Assembly: GCA_900546605.1 (NCBI GenBank)
Contig: URDV01000098.1
Coordinates: 1-8,023, forward strand
Length of the DNA: 8,023 nt
Direction of reading: 5' to 3'
Source of the DNA: an uncultured Prevotella sp.
GTDB lineage: Bacteria; Bacteroidota; Bacteroidia; Bacteroidales; Bacteroidaceae
Made by a program: the position numbers and the translations under genes. Below the pieces are notes generated by a model. It did no database searches. It saw only the letters and a program-made list of their open reading frames with translations, and was not told the DNA's origin. This document shows positions 5,930 to 8,023 of the stretch, piece after piece (the first letter of the stretch is position 1; each line of letters opens with the position of its first letter).

Positions 5930-7267
5930 ATGAAGTTAGTTGTATTAGGTGCTGCCGAGAGCGGTGTCGGTGCCGCTATTCTGGCACAGAAACAAGGTTA
6001 TGAGGTATTTGTTTCAGACATGGGCAATATTAAGCCACGCTACAAGCAAATGCTCAATGAGCATCACATAGCTTGGGAGGAGGGTCATCACACCGAAACT
6101 GAGGTGCTGACGGCTGACGAGGTGGTAAAGAGCCCTGGTATTCCCGAAACGGCTCCCATGGTGGCTAAACTCATAGCTAAGGGAACACCTATTTTGAGCG
6201 AAATTGAATTTGCAGGGCGTTACACTCATGCACGCATGGTATGCATTACGGGTAGTAATGGTAAAACTACCACTACTTCACTCATCTACCATATTTTGAA
6301 AAAAGCGGGCGAGGACGTTGGCTTAGCTGGTAACATTGGCCATAGCTTGGCTTTGCAAGTGGCTGAAGCTCCGCACAGCACGTATGTGATTGAGCTTTCA
6401 TCTTTTCAGCTTGATAACATGTACAAGTTCCGCGCTAACATTGCGGTGCTGCTGAATATTACTCCTGACCACTTGGACCGCTATGACTTTAAAATGCAAA
6501 ATTACGTGGATGCTAAAATGCGTATTTTGCAAAACCAAACGGCTGATGACACTTTTGTGTATTGGCAGGAGGATGAACATGTGCCTAACGAACTGCACAA
6601 ATATGATGACCCCAGCCATAAATGTGGATTTACCGATGAACAAAAGGAGGGTTCGGCTGGATATGCCGACAATGGCAAATTTGTGGTGAACACGCCTGTT
6701 CACTTTGAAATGCCTTTGGCCGAATTGTCTTTGCCTGGCCGACATAATCTGCGCAACTCTTTAGCTGCGGCTATTGCGTGCTTGGCTTATGGCATTGACC
6801 CTGAGGTGGTTCGCCAAGGGTTATCAGACTTTCCAGGCGTGGAGCACCGACTCGAAAAGGCGGGTACGAAAGGGGGTATTCACTTTGTGAACGACTCTAA
6901 AGCTACGAATGTGGATGCTTGCTACTGTGCACTCGAGAGCATGACAACCCCCGTAGTGCTTATTTTGGGTGGTAAGGATAAAGGCAATGACTATACGCAG
7001 ATAGTGCCTTTTGTAAAGCAAAAGTGCCGTGCTTTGGTTTATATGGGTGTGGACAATGCTAAGCTTCACGATAATTTTGACCAACTGGGATTGCCCGTGG
7101 CTGACACGCATTCTATGTGTGAGTGTATGGAACAAACTGTTAAGTTGGCTCAACCTGGTGATACGGTTTTGCTGAGCCCTTGCTGCGCCAGCTTTGACCT
7201 TTTCAAAAACATGGAGGATCGTGGCGAACAATTCAAGGCTTGGGTGAAAAACTGGAGTGATAAATAA
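5930..7267 (+). CDS. murD: UDP-N-acetylmuramoyl-L-alanine--D-glutamate ligase
   Basis: This cytoplasmic ATP-dependent ligase adds D-Glu to UDP-MurNAc-L-Ala, the step before MurE. The 445 residues match the family length. An N-terminal Rossmann-like domain (VVLGAAESGVG, 4-14) binds the UDP-MurNAc substrate; KSPG lies at 67-70. The central ATP domain has GSNGKTT (108-114, Lys112), GNIG (134-137), ELSSFQL (155-161), NITPDHLDRY (176-185) and YVDAK (192-196), in which Lys196 is the expected carbamylated lysine. The C-terminal domain holds EHRLE (305-309), NDSKATN (321-327), GGKDKG (347-352) and SPCCASFD (416-423), the D-Glu-binding segment that reads SPACASxD in E. coli. The ATG at 5930 yields the standard MKLVVLG start. 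ftsW begins 19 bp after the stop, so the two are probably co-transcribed. Nothing is truncated or missing. Confidence 0.98.
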   Translation: MKLVVLGAAESGVGAAILAQKQGYEVFVSDMGNIKPRYKQMLNEHHIAWEEGHHTETEVLTADEVVKSPGIPETAPMVAKLIAKGTPILSEIEFAGRYTHARMVCITGSNGKTTTTSLIYHILKKAGEDVGLAGNIGHSLALQVAEAPHSTYVIELSSFQLDNMYKFRANIAVLLNITPDHLDRYDFKMQNYVDAKMRILQNQTADDTFVYWQEDEHVPNELHKYDDPSHKCGFTDEQKEGSAGYADNGKFVVNTPVHFEMPLAELSLPGRHNLRNSLAAAIACLAYGIDPEVVRQGLSDFPGVEHRLEKAGTKGGIHFVNDSKATNVDACYCALESMTTPVVLILGGKDKGNDYTQIVPFVKQKCRALVYMGVDNAKLHDNFDQLGLPVADTHSMCECMEQTVKLAQPGDTVLLSPCCASFDLFKNMEDRGEQFKAWVKNWSDK

Positions 7268-7286
7268 GCATCAAGTAAACATTAAC

Positions 7287-8023
7287 ATGGGTTTCTTCAC
7301 TAAAAAGAATAAAGAAGGGGCAACCAAAGCTATGGCTCCCCCACAGCCCACTATAGCTGAAACCATTGAACCCATTTCGCAGACAAATGAAGTAACCCAC
7401 AACGACAAGGCTACTCCTGCCCCATCAAAACGCTCTATTGGCTCATTATTTATGGGCGACCGCGTGATTTGGGTGGTTTACTTCTTTCTGTGTGTCATTT
7501 CACTGGTTGAGGTTTATAGTGCTGCCAGCACGTTGGCCTACAAGTCGGGACGCTTTTGGGACCCGTTGGTTAAGCAAGCTTTGTTCTTGGCTATGGGAAC
7601 TGTGGTGGTGATATGCATTCACCGAGTTCCGTGCCGTATGTTTAAGGCTTTCCCTATTTTGTTTTGGCCTCTTTCCATTCTGCTGTTGGGCATCACGTTA
7701 TTGGGTGGTAACAGCACTAATGATGCTGCCCGATGGATTAGTTTGGGTTTTGTGCAATTTCAACCTTCGGAATTGGCCAAAGGAACGGTGATAATAGCTG
7801 AAGCGCTTATCTTGTCACGTATGCAACGTAAAGATGGTGCCGACCGACGAGCTATAAAACTGATACTTACAATTACTTTTGCCACACTGCTGCTCATTGT
7901 GTCTGAAAACTTGTCAACTGCCGCTCTGCTATTTGGCGTGGTGTTCATCATGATGTTTATAGGACGTGTGCCATTAGTGCAACTGGGCAAGCTATTGGGG
8001 GGCATTACCATTATTGGCGTAAT
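7287..8023 (+). CDS. ftsW: Septal SEDS-family peptidoglycan glycosyltransferase FtsW (partial, 3' end outside the window)
   Basis: This polytopic membrane protein polymerises lipid II into glycan at the division septum, paired with the class B PBP encoded at 252. The first 245 residues are present, open to the window edge. A 56-residue hydrophilic, Pro/Thr-rich cytoplasmic N-terminus precedes the first membrane segment (about 59-79); others lie at about 97-113, 120-139, 188-205 and 209-226. Family signatures are VYSAAS (77-81 region), ARWISLGFVQFQPSELAK (148-165) and SENLSTAALLF (206-216); the last corresponds to the EPDLGT/QPDLGT motif of proteobacterial FtsW and RodA. The ATG at 7287 is the first start in this frame after murD and gives MGFFTKKN. 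In-frame ATGs at 7332 (Met16) and 7452 (Met56) are alternatives; Met56 would give a start close to that of many homologues. FtsW rather than RodA is inferred from position after murD. The last catalytic loops lie beyond the edge. Confidence 0.95.
   Translation, partial: MGFFTKKNKEGATKAMAPPQPTIAETIEPISQTNEVTHNDKATPAPSKRSIGSLFMGDRVIWVVYFFLCVISLVEVYSAASTLAYKSGRFWDPLVKQALFLAMGTVVVICIHRVPCRMFKAFPILFWPLSILLLGITLLGGNSTNDAARWISLGFVQFQPSELAKGTVIIAEALILSRMQRKDGADRRAIKLILTITFATLLLIVSENLSTAALLFGVVFIMMFIGRVPLVQLGKLLGGITIIGV

Noticed and set aside
7760..8011. Reverse-strand ORF of 83 codons at the right edge
   Set aside because: It is antisense to the clear FtsW coding frame, which carries family motifs across the same bases.

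Overview
The window holds part of the division and cell wall (dcw) cluster of a Gram-negative bacterium of the phylum Bacteroidota, most likely order Bacteroidales and Prevotella-like. Four things support this. The gene order is ftsI (PBP with PASTA) - murE - mraY - murD - ftsW, with no murF between murE and mraY. MraY is about 422 residues with a long periplasmic insert. MurE carries the DNPR signature of meso-diaminopimelate enzymes. None of the five starts has a Shine-Dalgarno sequence; all have A/T-rich leaders instead. The genus is inference from remembered family patterns, not from a search.

Layout, all genes on the + strand. Positions 1-251 are non-coding and hold two facing arrays of an 8-bp unit ending in GTTAAC (4-35 and 103-134), which form a long imperfect inverted repeat around a 61-bp A/T-rich core. 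ftsI (252-2894, GTG start) encodes a class B penicillin-binding protein with one PASTA domain and an unusually long lysine-rich tail. After 44 bp comes murE (2939-4396). A 145-bp spacer with a clear hairpin leads to mraY (4542-5810), and a 119-bp spacer leads to murD (5930-7267). ftsW begins 19 bp later (7287) and runs off the right edge. There are no RNA genes, CRISPR arrays, transposases or integrases.

The genes form one pathway. MurD and MurE add D-Glu and meso-DAP to the UDP-MurNAc peptide in the cytoplasm. MraY moves the phospho-MurNAc-pentapeptide onto undecaprenyl phosphate to make lipid I. FtsW polymerises flipped lipid II into glycan at the septum, and its partner FtsI crosslinks it.

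This is a conserved core locus and I see no undescribed system in it. The points that deserve a second look are: the GTTAAC repeat array before ftsI; the roughly 165-residue basic tail of FtsI, with a dnaX-like slippery heptamer inside its gene; the altered His-triad motif (HDN instead of HHH) plus insertion in MraY; and the hairpin in the long murE-mraY spacer.
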